In this document: piece after piece, positions 17,730 to 27,725 of the stretch
How the letters are laid out: each line of letters starts with the position of its first letter
Numbering within the stretch: position 1 is the stretch's first letter
Assembly: GCF_014132155.1 (NCBI RefSeq)
Contig: NZ_BLJQ01000011.1
Coordinates: 1 to 56,208 of the forward strand
Length of the DNA: 56,208 nucleotides
Direction of reading: 5' to 3'
Source of the DNA: Gluconobacter sp. Gdi
GTDB lineage: Bacteria > Pseudomonadota > Alphaproteobacteria > Acetobacterales > Acetobacteraceae
Notes under the pieces: generated by a model
Seen by the model: the letters and a program-made list of their open reading frames with translations, nothing else
Databases searched by the model: none
Told to the model about the DNA's origin: nothing
Made by a program: the position numbers and the translations under genes

Positions 17730-18521
17730 ATGAGTTCACATGGCTCTTTTGCCCGCTCTTTCGTTATCCAGAGGCGTGTCATCTGGGCGCTCTTTCTGCG
17801 CGAAACCCTGACACGCTATGGGCGGCACAACATTGGTGTGCTGTGGCTTTTCGGCGAGCCAATGCTATTTACGCTGGGAATAACGACGCTCTGGACGCTG
17901 GGGCACATGTCTCACGCGTCTAACATTCCTATCGTGGCTTTCGCCCTGACAGGATATTCCACCGTTCTTGTATGGCGTAACATGCCCAACCGCCTGAATA
18001 AGGCGGTGGAAATCCATCTTGGCCTCATGCATCACAGGAATGTCAGACCCATAGATATTTATGCGGCGCGTCTGCTTCTGGAAGTGGGAGGCGTTACCAC
18101 GTCATTTGTGGTTCTTTCGGCCCTGTTCTGTAGCATAGGCTGGATGGACCCTCCTGAGAATATTCTGGAAGTTATAGGAGGTTGGGTACTGATGGTCTGG
18201 TTCGGGGCGAGCCTGGCGATCCTTGTCGGTTCCATCAGCGAGCATTCAGAACTCTTTGAGCGGCTCTGGCACCCCATAACCTATCTTATGATTGGATTTT
18301 CAGGGCTTGGCTTTCTGGTGGATGCCATGCCTGCTGCATCGCAGTATTACCTTTTGATGATCCCGATGGTGAATTGTTCCGAAATTATCCGAGATGGATA
18401 TTTCGGGTCTCTTTTCACCGCGCATTTCGATGTGATGTACGTTGTGATCTGGAACATCATTCAGTCTTTTTTTGCGATGATTGGCGTGAGGTTCGTTTCC
18501 CGAGGCATGACGCTGCAATGA
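17730..18521 (+). CDS. Capsule ABC transporter permease, KpsM-like
   Basis: About 263 residues with six hydrophobic segments, ABC-2 type membrane domain. It begins with a cytoplasmic amphipathic stretch (RRVIWALFLRETLTRYGRHNIGVLWLFGEP), characteristic of KpsM/CtrC permeases. It moves lipid-linked polysaccharide across the inner membrane. The start ATG is 5 bases after the KpsE-like stop, and the gene overlaps the ATPase start by four bases (ATGA), implying coupled translation and equal amounts. Confidence 0.93.
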   Translation: MSSHGSFARSFVIQRRVIWALFLRETLTRYGRHNIGVLWLFGEPMLFTLGITTLWTLGHMSHASNIPIVAFALTGYSTVLVWRNMPNRLNKAVEIHLGLMHHRNVRPIDIYAARLLLEVGGVTTSFVVLSALFCSIGWMDPPENILEVIGGWVLMVWFGASLAILVGSISEHSELFERLWHPITYLMIGFSGLGFLVDAMPAASQYYLLMIPMVNCSEIIRDGYFGSLFTAHFDVMYVVIWNIIQSFFAMIGVRFVSRGMTLQ

Positions 18522-20029
18522 TCGAGTTCCGGGATGTCCGTAAAAATTATCATGTTCGAGGAGGGATTAATCGGGTTCTTAGGGGAGCCGATCTCTTAAT
18601 CCGTCCAGGAGAGAAAGTTGGAATTCTCGGTCGGAATGGCGCGGGTAAATCGACTACAATCCGTCTCCTGAGTGGTTCGGAACTGCCGACTTCCGGTACT
18701 GTCGAGCGGCAGATGTCTGTATCATGGCCTTTGGCGTTCGGTGGGGCTTTCCAAGGTGCTCTGACTGGTAGGGATAATGCGAAGTGCATTTCACGTATCT
18801 ACGGGCGGGAAATCGAAGATACTCTGCAGTTTATTCAAGATTTTGCCGAACTTGGCCTTTATTTTGACGAACCAGTAAGAACTTATTCGTCGGGAATGGC
18901 TGCGCGTCTGGCGTTCGCCATCTCGATGAGTATTGAGTTCGACTGCTTTCTCATTGATGAAGTTGTCCATGTTGGAGATCACAAATTCCATGAAAAGTGC
19001 CAGATTGAGCTTTTTGAAAAACGGGCGAACCGGGCACGAGTTATCGTTTCACATAACGAGGATTTTGTCCGGGAGCATTGTGAACGGGCATATGTGCTCA
19101 AAGATGGTCTGTTCCACTCGTTCGAAGACGTTGATGAGGCCATCGACTTTCATATTAACACCCTTCATGGAAATAATGGCTCTGGGGATATGAGCAAGCC
19201 GATGGTTGCCGTACCACGGCACGATCCGAATTCGATTTATGTTCCTCATCCAGCGATCGAACGTCGGTCTGATGTGCCTGAGGGAACCCAGATTACGTTA
19301 TCAATCCCACCGTCCTCCATTTTTCCAGACTGCCGACATGAAGCATGGCTTTATCGGCCCGCTGGGTATGATGGACATAGTGCTCTGCCGCTGATGGTGT
19401 TTCAGGACGGATGGTGGTTTAAAGCCGACGATGGTCCGTGGCAGGTACCCGTGGTTCTGAACAATCTGATAGCGGATGGCCTGCTTCCACCTATGGCCGT
19501 GTTGTTTGTAGAGGCGGGGAAGCCAAACCAGAAGCACGGGCTGGCGAGTGAGCAGCGTTCCTTTGAGTATGACAGTTTGACGGATCATTATGTCCGCTTT
19601 CTGGACGAGGAGGTTTTTCCTGAGGTCCGCAAGCACGTCACGATTATGGATGATCCCGCCCAGAGAGCGATCGGGGGGTTCAGCAGTGGCGGCATCTGTG
19701 CGTTCACAGCTGCGTGGCAGCGTCCAGATGTGTTCGGAAAGGTCTTTTCCGCTTGCGGCAGTTTCGTGGATATCCGCGGGGGCGGAGCGTACCCGGATAT
19801 CATCATGCAGTCCGATCCCAAGCCCTTGCGGGTATTCCTGCAGGTGGGGATCAATGCTCGGCTGTCCGGTCGCTTTGAAGGGTTGGACTGGCCGGCGGGA
19901 AATCGCACTATGGCTAGGGCTCTGGCCTTCAAGGGGTATGACTATCAGCTAGTGACTGGGGAAGGGGATCTTTCCCATGTTCATGGAGCGTCCATCCTTC
20001 CGGACGTCTTGCAATGGCTGTGGCGTTAA
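18518..20029 (+). CDS. KpsT-like capsule ABC transporter ATPase fused to an esterase-like domain
   Basis: 503 residues, against about 220 for a KpsT protein. Residues 1-216 are the ATPase: Walker A GRNGAGKST (38-46), signature SSGMA (124-128), Walker B CFLIDE (143-148) and H-loop His179, ending with the usual EAIDFH tail. A linker rich in Pro and Asn (about 217-250) leads to an alpha/beta hydrolase of the putative-esterase (Fes/esterase D) family: LPLMVFQDG, nucleophile elbow GFSSGG with Ser389, and SHVHG (His487 or His489 as catalytic base). One uninterrupted frame covers both parts. The hydrolase could trim an ester or acyl group from the exported glycan or its lipid, but its substrate is unknown. 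An internal start near residue 225 (MSKPM) could also give a free esterase. Confidence 0.88.
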   Translation: MIEFRDVRKNYHVRGGINRVLRGADLLIRPGEKVGILGRNGAGKSTTIRLLSGSELPTSGTVERQMSVSWPLAFGGAFQGALTGRDNAKCISRIYGREIEDTLQFIQDFAELGLYFDEPVRTYSSGMAARLAFAISMSIEFDCFLIDEVVHVGDHKFHEKCQIELFEKRANRARVIVSHNEDFVREHCERAYVLKDGLFHSFEDVDEAIDFHINTLHGNNGSGDMSKPMVAVPRHDPNSIYVPHPAIERRSDVPEGTQITLSIPPSSIFPDCRHEAWLYRPAGYDGHSALPLMVFQDGWWFKADDGPWQVPVVLNNLIADGLLPPMAVLFVEAGKPNQKHGLASEQRSFEYDSLTDHYVRFLDEEVFPEVRKHVTIMDDPAQRAIGGFSSGGICAFTAAWQRPDVFGKVFSACGSFVDIRGGGAYPDIIMQSDPKPLRVFLQVGINARLSGRFEGLDWPAGNRTMARALAFKGYDYQLVTGEGDLSHVHGASILPDVLQWLWR

Positions 20030-20103
20030 GGGCTCTTTTTTTGGTAGCTCGTTGACGAATTTTCTGAATGCCTCGGATGCGTCAATCTTTTTGGGAGTCT
20101 TGA

Positions 20104-21090
20104 ATGCGTTATCTCGTTACTGGGGGCGCTGGTTTCGTCGGCAGTCATGTCGTTCTTGCTTTGCTAGACGCGGGTCATGAAGTGGTCGTTCTGGATAATC
20201 TGAGCACGGGTTATCGTGCAGCTGTCCCAGTCGGTGTGGCCTTCCACAAAGTGGATTTGCTTGACTATCAGGCAACTGCCGAAGTTGTTGCCCAAGGACC
20301 CTGGGATGGTGTTCTGCATTTTGCGGCTTTGTCCCTTGTCGGGGACAGTATGCGCGAACCGCTGCACTATCTGCGACAGAATTACTTGACGGCGTTGAAT
20401 CTCGTGCAGACCTGCGTCGAGCAAGGGGTGAAGAAAATAGTTTTTTCTTCCACCGCAGCTCTCTTTGGTGGGCCTGAACGCCTGGATCCCATTCCTGAAA
20501 CTGCACCGGTTCAGCCTGGGTCGCCTTACGGTGAGAGCAAGTTCATGATCGAACGTGTGCTGCACTGGGCTGACTCGATCTATGGTTTGAGGAGTGCCTG
20601 CCTACGGTATTTCAATGCCGCAGGAGCTGATCCGGAGGGACGGGCAGGGGAAGATCACCGCCCTGAAACCCACCTGATTCCCCTAACCATTGATGCCGCT
20701 CTGGGGCGCCGTCCGGCACTCAAGCTATTTGGTACGGACTATCCTACCAGAGACGGTTCTTGTATCCGCGATTATATCCACGTGACAGATCTTGCTGATG
20801 CCCATGTGCGTGCGCTTGGCCAGATCGACCATCGTAGCGTCACGTATAATATCGGTAACGGGCAGGGATATTCGAATCTGGAGGTCATTCGCAGTGTAGA
20901 GCGGGTGAGCGGACGGAAGGTTCCTTGGGAGGCTGCGCCGCGACGTGAGGGGGACCCTTCTCTACTTGTGGCTGATTCCACCACGCTTCGGAAGGAGACT
21001 GGCTGGGAGCCGCGTTTTGGAGATCTTGATCGCATTGTGGAGACCGCGCTGCGTTGGCGCGAGAGTCATCCCAATGGTTATGCAATATAA
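20104..21090 (+). CDS. galE: UDP-glucose 4-epimerase
   Basis: Interconverts UDP-glucose and UDP-galactose, supplying UDP-galactopyranose to the mutase encoded next. 328 residues of the extended short-chain dehydrogenase family: NAD site GGAGFVGSH, catalytic Ser/Tyr context SSTAALFG and PYGESK, and the GalE-typical LRYFNAAGADPEG. GGAG lies before the start. It sits 74 bases after the ATPase gene and 33 bases before glf, in line with one operon. Other epimerase specificities in the family are possible. Confidence 0.93.
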   Translation: MRYLVTGGAGFVGSHVVLALLDAGHEVVVLDNLSTGYRAAVPVGVAFHKVDLLDYQATAEVVAQGPWDGVLHFAALSLVGDSMREPLHYLRQNYLTALNLVQTCVEQGVKKIVFSSTAALFGGPERLDPIPETAPVQPGSPYGESKFMIERVLHWADSIYGLRSACLRYFNAAGADPEGRAGEDHRPETHLIPLTIDAALGRRPALKLFGTDYPTRDGSCIRDYIHVTDLADAHVRALGQIDHRSVTYNIGNGQGYSNLEVIRSVERVSGRKVPWEAAPRREGDPSLLVADSTTLRKETGWEPRFGDLDRIVETALRWRESHPNGYAI

Positions 21091-21123
21091 TCGTGCAAAA
21101 ATTTTTGAACTTGGAATAACGTT

Positions 21124-22271
21124 ATGAGATTTTGTATTGTCGGCGCTGGCTTCAGTGGAGCCATTATTCCCGTCACCTTTCAGAGAAGGGTCATAAAGTC
21201 CTTCTTCTTGACGAGCGGTCCCACATCGCCGGAAACTGTCATACCGAACGTGACAAAACGACGGGCGTGATGGTGCATCGTTATGGCCCACACATTTTTC
21301 ATACTGCTGACCAGCGCGCGTGGGATTACATCCAGCAATTCGGGACGTTCCAGCCGTACATCAATCGGGTAAAGGCGATTTCCCAAGGACGTATGTACAC
21401 GCTCCCGGTCAATCTCCTGACGATTAATCAGTTCTTCAATACGACTATGTCTCCCAAGGAGGCGCGTGCCTTTATCGCAGAAAAGGCTGACACGTCGATC
21501 AAGGAGCCGAAGAACTTCGAAGAGCAGGCACTCTCGATGATTGGTCCGGAGCTCTACAAAGCCTTTTTTTACGGATATACGAGGAAGCAGTGGGGACTGG
21601 AACCTACCGAGTTACCGGCTTCCATTCTCAAGAGGCTTCCGCTGCGCTTCAATTATGATGATAACTATTTCAATCATCCGTACCAGGGGATGCCGGAAGA
21701 GGGGTACTCGGCCATCGTCGAGAATATCCTGAAATCCGAGAACATCGAAGTTCGGCTGAATACGAAATTCGAAGATCTTTCCGAAGAATTCCAGCACGTT
21801 TTTTATACTGGGCCGATCGATCGTTATTTCGATTTCAGACTTGGACGTCTGGGGTACCGGACTCTTGATTTCGAACGCATCGACAGTGATGGAGACTATC
21901 AAGGTGCGGCAGTAATTAACTATTGCGATCAAGATGTTCCGTTTACGCGCATCTCAGAACATAAGCATTTTGCGCCATGGGAAGCGGATTCCTTAAAGAA
22001 AACGGTTTCTTTTCGGGAGTATAGTCGTTTAGCTGAGCCGAAGGATGTCCCATATTATCCAATTCGACTCGCCAATGAAAAAACAATGCTTGACAATTAT
22101 ATTTCTCTCGCGCGGGCTACTAAAGGAGTATCCTTCCTTGGTCGCCTGGGTACTTACCGTTACTTGGATATGGACGTGACGATTTCAGAAGCTTTGAAAG
22201 CTTGCGATCAAATTGATGAACTCTTGGCAGCAGACACCCAACTGCCGGCATTCTTCATCGATCCTTCCTGA
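21124..22271 (+). pseudogene. glf: UDP-galactopyranose mutase, interrupted by an apparent one-base deletion
   Basis: Converts UDP-galactopyranose to UDP-galactofuranose with reduced FAD. The body is intact and clearly Glf: HLSEKGHKVLLLDERSHIAGN, HRYGPHIFHT, TLPVNLLTINQF, the GYTRKQWG segment and a C-terminal LGRLGTYRYLDMD. The true N terminus, MRFCIVGAGFSGA from the ATG at 21124 with the FAD-binding GxGxxG, lies in another frame. Adding one T in the ATTATTCCC at 21163-21171 joins the two frames into a normal Glf. In the frame read alone, a TTG start at 21132 would lack the dinucleotide motif and be inactive. Either a sequencing error, a phase-variable or slippage site, or a recent mutation that would stop galactofuranose supply. 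Confidence 0.85.
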
Positions 22272-22372
22272 GTAATTTTTTTGTCTTGCTAGCCTTGCTA
22301 TACGCGTTTCGCGTGAGTGAGGCTTTGCGGTATGAAACGTGTTAATAAATTTTTGCAGGTAACGGTTTCTCC

Positions 22373-24481
22373 ATGAATGTTCTTAATCGCACTCCAGAGG
22401 TAAGCAAGTATTCACATGCTGACCTTTTCCCGTTTTTTCCTATAAACTTCTCACCGGACCAGAGAAGCAAGTCCCTGTATATGGTAAAGCCGTATACAGA
22501 TCTTGATGACAATGGGAATGTTATTGTTGAGCGTGGGCGTGTAGTTACGTTTGACGGTTTCATGACCGCGCTTTACGAACGTGAAATCAACCACATTGTT
22601 CCGAATGCAAAGCTTTATCTTGAGCTTGAAGTACAAGGAAGCTGTCGTGTTGGCCTGTTTCATCGTTCTCAGGCTGGTGTGGTCACCGAATTTGCGATGG
22701 AAAAGCATGTCGGCAAAGATCCTCATGAAGTCCGTACAATTCGCATTGATTTCGACATTGTAGGAGCTGAGGCTAAACTTGGCCGGTGGTACTTTACGAT
22801 TGAAGCACTGGATTTTTATTCAGCAGCCCAAGAAACCAGTGAAAAGTCCGAAGCAGACGGCGGCACTCTTCTACATAAAGCATATCGGAGTGCATGGAAT
22901 GCACTAGGTGTCGAAGGAACGCCAACCGATGTTATTCTGCGCCGCGCAACGTGGGGTGTGTACAATGCGAAGCTGCAGGAGGTCCGTCCTTGCTTCGTAA
23001 TTTGCACTTTCCGTCGTGAGAAGCAGCTCGCGGGCAATGTGGACCGTCTGGTCAGCGCGCTTGAAGCAGAATACCCCGGTTACGGTATCATCATTGTCGA
23101 TAATGCCCGGACGGTAGAACGTCAGGAACATTGGCCCGAAAACGTCCGCGTCATACAGCAGCGTAACGTTGGCGGGGCCGGTGGTTTCGGACGTGGTATG
23201 TTTGAAGCTTTGGAAAACGGTGGCTACACACATATCGTGATGCTCGACGACGATGCAGACGTTGAGAAAACGGCCATCGCGCGTATGACCAATTTGTTCC
23301 GGCTCAGCCTGGACCCGGAAGTATTTATTGGCGGCGCACAGCTTGACGTATACGACCCGTCTCGCCTGGCAGATGGTGGTGCGCACTGGGTTCCAGACCG
23401 CTTTGAGCGTCCTTTCGCACGACTCGCCCCAAGTGATCTGGGTGAGTTGTCCGCAAAAGACGCGCTCATGCGCAACCATTCGCTGAATTTCAACGGCTGG
23501 TGGCTCTTCGGCGGTCATGTGGATGGTTTCCGCAAGTTCGGAATGCCGCTCCCCTGCTTTGTGCATCTGGATGACGTTGAATATGGCGTGCGTCTGACAA
23601 TGCGCGGCGGCCATGTACTGTCTATTCCGGGGATCGCAGTCTGGCATGAGCCGTATTATGCAAAGCCCGAAGGTTGGTTTGCGTATTACAATATCCGCAA
23701 TGAGCTGATTCGCCTCTCCTGCCATATTGAGGTGCTGTATGCGCTTCTCGTCGGAGACAGTTTCGAGACGTCCCGCGAAGAAGTCGATAAGCGCATTTCC
23801 AAGATCATGCGTCGTGTCACCCGTTTGCTTCTTCGGCGCTTCCGTGGTTTTGCCGACATTTACCACTACGGTTCGGCTATGCTGCTTGTTCTGGCAGTTG
23901 AGGACTTTCTTAAGGGCCCAAGCATTCTCGCAGACACGGATGCTGCGGATCTGCATGCGGATATCATGAAGGTCTACAAACGCTTCAACGCCAATCACCG
24001 CTTCGAGAAGTCTCTTCCAGTTGGTGTAATTCCTACCCCGCCTGGGACGTCTGACAAGTTCATTGTTCCGTGGGTTAGCCGTACGAAACGTGGACGGGGT
24101 GTTCTTCTTCGCGGCTACAATCTCTATCAGCGTTTGAGCCGTAACGGGAACGTATCGCTGATGACGAGAAAGAAGACGCCGCTGGATGCGATTTCAGCAC
24201 GTCGCCGTCAGATGACGGTCTTTAATAGCCGTAATGATATTAACTGGCGCGATATCCGCTCTGGTCGTGACTGGGCGTACTATGATCCTCAGCAAATCGG
24301 ATATCATATCTTTTCGAATGACCCCGAGCTTTATAAGGAAGCGCGCGAGCGTTTGTCCAAGGCGCTGCGTGCCTACCGCAAGGACGTCTCCAGCGTTCAG
24401 CTTCAATGGGCGAACGAGTACGATCGTCTGATTTCAGAGCCATTCTGGCGCGATTTGGTCCAGACGTTCGATCGCGTCTGA
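22373..24481 (+). CDS. Galactofuranosyltransferase, GlfT2-like (GT2 family)
   Basis: 702 residues. An N-terminal beta-rich domain (about 30-160) precedes a GT-A fold: VICTFRREKQL, NVGGAGGFGRGM (265-276), metal-binding LDDDAD (DDD at 292-294), NGWWLFGG with the paired Trp (376-377), the catalytic-base region HLDDVEYG (398-405) and His425 in VWHEP, followed by a helical C-terminal part. This architecture is that of mycobacterial GlfT2, which polymerises galactofuranose from UDP-galactofuranose at the inner membrane. Located 101 bases after glf, 11 bases before a second enzyme of the same kind. Linkage made is unknown. Confidence 0.9.
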   Translation: MNVLNRTPEVSKYSHADLFPFFPINFSPDQRSKSLYMVKPYTDLDDNGNVIVERGRVVTFDGFMTALYEREINHIVPNAKLYLELEVQGSCRVGLFHRSQAGVVTEFAMEKHVGKDPHEVRTIRIDFDIVGAEAKLGRWYFTIEALDFYSAAQETSEKSEADGGTLLHKAYRSAWNALGVEGTPTDVILRRATWGVYNAKLQEVRPCFVICTFRREKQLAGNVDRLVSALEAEYPGYGIIIVDNARTVERQEHWPENVRVIQQRNVGGAGGFGRGMFEALENGGYTHIVMLDDDADVEKTAIARMTNLFRLSLDPEVFIGGAQLDVYDPSRLADGGAHWVPDRFERPFARLAPSDLGELSAKDALMRNHSLNFNGWWLFGGHVDGFRKFGMPLPCFVHLDDVEYGVRLTMRGGHVLSIPGIAVWHEPYYAKPEGWFAYYNIRNELIRLSCHIEVLYALLVGDSFETSREEVDKRISKIMRRVTRLLLRRFRGFADIYHYGSAMLLVLAVEDFLKGPSILADTDAADLHADIMKVYKRFNANHRFEKSLPVGVIPTPPGTSDKFIVPWVSRTKRGRGVLLRGYNLYQRLSRNGNVSLMTRKKTPLDAISARRRQMTVFNSRNDINWRDIRSGRDWAYYDPQQIGYHIFSNDPELYKEARERLSKALRAYRKDVSSVQLQWANEYDRLISEPFWRDLVQTFDRV

Positions 24482-24492
24482 ATGTAAGGTCA

Positions 24493-26157
24493 ATGCCAGC
24501 TTGGTACCTGTTACAACCTTCGAGAGCATCTTCTTCCCTTGAGATGTTCTCAAAGGATCTGTTCCCGCAGGCTTGGGCTGCTCATGCACGATTTGAGCAT
24601 GTGGGGCTTCGGGTGCAGGCGGAAGCTGAACTGCTGGTAAAAGTTTTCCGACACTTAAAAGGGGCAACTCCAGAATTAATTCTGGAGTTGCCCTCTGTGC
24701 AGGGGGAGATGGTTCTTGCTCTGCCGCCTCTGACCGAATGCGGGGACCGTCTCTCCTACAATCTGTATGAGGGCAATCGCGAAATTCCGTTGCAGCCTCA
24801 GAGCATTGTAGTGGATTGGGTTTGTGATCGACCTCCCGAACGCCAAGTCGGTATTGCGGTCGTAGTGTGTACCCGAGATAGGGACCCGCAGCTTCAGATG
24901 CTTGTTGGCCAGATCGCCCCTCAAATGGGGGATGTGGAAAGCTGCATCATTGTTAATCAGGGAAAGGTCGCTCTCAAGGACCGATTGGTTTTGGAGGGTG
25001 ATCAGAAAAAATATCGGATTTTCGAGCAGGACAACCTAGGGGGAGCGGGCGGCTTTACTCGCGGCATTATGGAAGCCTTGAAGGACCAGAATGTTACGCA
25101 CGTCCTGCTTATGGATGATGATGTAGAAGTCGATGCAGGTTTGTTTTGTCGTCTTCGTTCCGCCTTGTCGTATGTTGTTTCTCCCAAAACATGCTTGGGC
25201 GGAGCAATGATCAATCTTGATCAGCGGGATCGTCTCCTGTCTGTCGGGCATGGTTTTGATCCTATCAAGGCAATTACGACAGACTTTTTGCCTCGTAAGG
25301 GAGTGCGTTTAGGGGAAACTGAGGCTCGCTCCTTCCTTGAGCGACCTCTCGATGTCGATTTCTGCGGGTGGTGGTTCTTCTGCTTTCCTCGTCAGGCGGT
25401 AGAGGTTAACGGGCTGCCATTACCTTTGTTTCTTCGTGGAGACGATGCGGAATATGGTCTGCGCTTGAAGCGTGCAGGTTTTCCGACGGTTATGTGGCCA
25501 GGGATTTATGTTGCTCACCCGCATCTGCTGAACCAGACAAGACCATGGCATCAGTATTACGATCGACGAAACGCGCTTGTCTGCGCAGCACTTCAGTGTG
25601 GTTTCGTACCATCTCCGGCTATCATTCGGCTTGTTCGAGGGGTCTTTAACGCGATTGCTTTGTATCGCTATGCGGAAGCACGTGCCGGGATTCGAGCGCT
25701 GCAAGCATATCTTGATGGGGCAGAGGGTCTAGAGCGCTGGAGCGAGGAAGGGCATCGTGCCCTTGTAGAAGATGATGAGGTGACGTGTCAGTCTTTAGGG
25801 CAGGAACGGGTTTTTCTAAAAACGTTCGATACGCCTCTGTCACGAACCATTATCACAGTCCTTCGGGTGTTGGGAGATATTCTAGCCCAGAGAAACGCTA
25901 TAACCACTCAGGCTGTAAAGGTTGATGCTACGTGCTGGAAGGTCGGGACGATTCACCGCCCCGTTAGTGTGTGGCTCGTTGGCGAGAGGCAGATAATACA
26001 TATCTGGCGCGATGCCGCTCAGGCGCGCGACATTGCGCTGAGTCTGCTTCGTCTAATGTTTTTTCTCGCGACACGACGATCACGGAAGCCTGAAACTCTA
26101 TTGAGGCTATCGGCGCCAAGATGGTGGGCAAAACGTCTAGGTGTTTCGATAGACTGA
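24493..26157 (+). CDS. Second galactofuranosyltransferase-like GT2 enzyme
   Basis: 554 residues and a diverged paralogue of the preceding protein, with the same signature order: VVVCTRDRDPQL, NLGGAGGFTRGIMEAL (181-196), MDDDVEVD (DDD 208-210), FCGWWFF (Trp293-294), GDDAEYGLR (316-324) and HPH. The N-terminal beta domain is shorter. The start ATG has TAAGG a few bases upstream, 11 bases after the previous stop; an earlier in-frame ATG would overlap the previous gene by 76 bases and is less likely. Two such enzymes suggest an initiating and an extending galactofuranosyltransferase (as GlfT1 and GlfT2), or two linkages. Confidence 0.87.
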   Translation: MPAWYLLQPSRASSSLEMFSKDLFPQAWAAHARFEHVGLRVQAEAELLVKVFRHLKGATPELILELPSVQGEMVLALPPLTECGDRLSYNLYEGNREIPLQPQSIVVDWVCDRPPERQVGIAVVVCTRDRDPQLQMLVGQIAPQMGDVESCIIVNQGKVALKDRLVLEGDQKKYRIFEQDNLGGAGGFTRGIMEALKDQNVTHVLLMDDDVEVDAGLFCRLRSALSYVVSPKTCLGGAMINLDQRDRLLSVGHGFDPIKAITTDFLPRKGVRLGETEARSFLERPLDVDFCGWWFFCFPRQAVEVNGLPLPLFLRGDDAEYGLRLKRAGFPTVMWPGIYVAHPHLLNQTRPWHQYYDRRNALVCAALQCGFVPSPAIIRLVRGVFNAIALYRYAEARAGIRALQAYLDGAEGLERWSEEGHRALVEDDEVTCQSLGQERVFLKTFDTPLSRTIITVLRVLGDILAQRNAITTQAVKVDATCWKVGTIHRPVSVWLVGERQIIHIWRDAAQARDIALSLLRLMFFLATRRSRKPETLLRLSAPRWWAKRLGVSID

Positions 26158-27074
<917 letters not shown>

Positions 27075-27596
27075 ATGACGGCATTTCGTCTTTCTGTTCT
27101 CCTCCCAGCTCTAGCTTCCGTTGGGCTGTTGGCTGGTTCCTCTCTGGCGCACGCCCATCCAGGTGCGCCTGGACCGCAGCTTGATAGCCTACATGGCAGG
27201 CCGGGTCCGGGAGGGGGGCTGCCACCGTTCCCGCCGGGAATAACTCTGACTGAGGCCCAGAAGGCTCAGGTCCATAAGATTTTCAGCCAAGGCCATGAGG
27301 AGATGAAGGCTCGGCATGAAAAGCTGAAGGCACTTCGGGACAAGATCCGCACGGCTCTTTCCGTGGAGGGTGATCTGGATCGCATGCTCCTCACGGATCT
27401 GACCAAGCAGGAATCCGACCTGCATGTGCAGGAAGCGCAGGCGCGACTGGAGACGCAGGAGAAGCTTCATGATATTCTGACGCCTGAGCAGCGCCGTCAG
27501 GCAAACGCGACCATGGAGAAAATTCGTTCGCTCCATGATCAGTTGGGCGCCATTATGGGCCACCCGCCTGAAGATGGACCGCCGCCTGCACCCTGA
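27075..27596 (+). CDS. Periplasmic Spy/CpxP-like protein (LTxxQ family)
   Basis: 173 residues with a signal peptide (cleavage near AHA, residues 25-28), a Pro/Gly-rich segment, and a helical body with LTEAQKAQVHKIF and LTPEQRRQ, the paired LTxxQ motifs of Spy/CpxP envelope stress proteins. Such proteins act as periplasmic chaperones or sense metal and folding stress. It ends with a Pro-rich tail. It may be a stand-alone unit; two hairpins separate it from ffh. Confidence 0.82.
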   Translation: MTAFRLSVLLPALASVGLLAGSSLAHAHPGAPGPQLDSLHGRPGPGGGLPPFPPGITLTEAQKAQVHKIFSQGHEEMKARHEKLKALRDKIRTALSVEGDLDRMLLTDLTKQESDLHVQEAQARLETQEKLHDILTPEQRRQANATMEKIRSLHDQLGAIMGHPPEDGPPPAP

Positions 27597-27611
27597 TTCC
27601 TGAGGTTGAGG

Positions 27612-27652
27612 CGCTCTATTGCTTGACGTCCGCGTCACGAAGCGATAGAGCG
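27612..27652 (+). terminator. Hairpin after the Spy-like gene
   Basis: CGCTCTATTGCTT and AAGCGATAGAGCG form a 13-bp stem with one wobble and a 15-base loop, 15 bases after the stop codon. The T tail is weak (AACCTGTTT), so it may be an imperfect terminator or a stabilising 3' structure. Confidence 0.6.
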
Positions 27653-27665
27653 AACCTGTTTCCGG

Positions 27666-27701
27666 ACACGCCACATCGCGAAGGCTCGCGCAGTGGCGTG
27701 T
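27666..27701 (+). promoter_or_regulatory. Second hairpin just before ffh
   Basis: ACACGCCAC and GTGGCGTGT form a 9-bp stem with an inner CGCG/CGCG pairing, ending 24 bases before the TTG start of ffh. It may be a terminator-like element (TTT follows) or part of the 5' leader of the ffh-rplS operon. Confidence 0.5.
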
Positions 27702-27725
27702 TTCTGCTTGCTATAAGGTGGCCCG

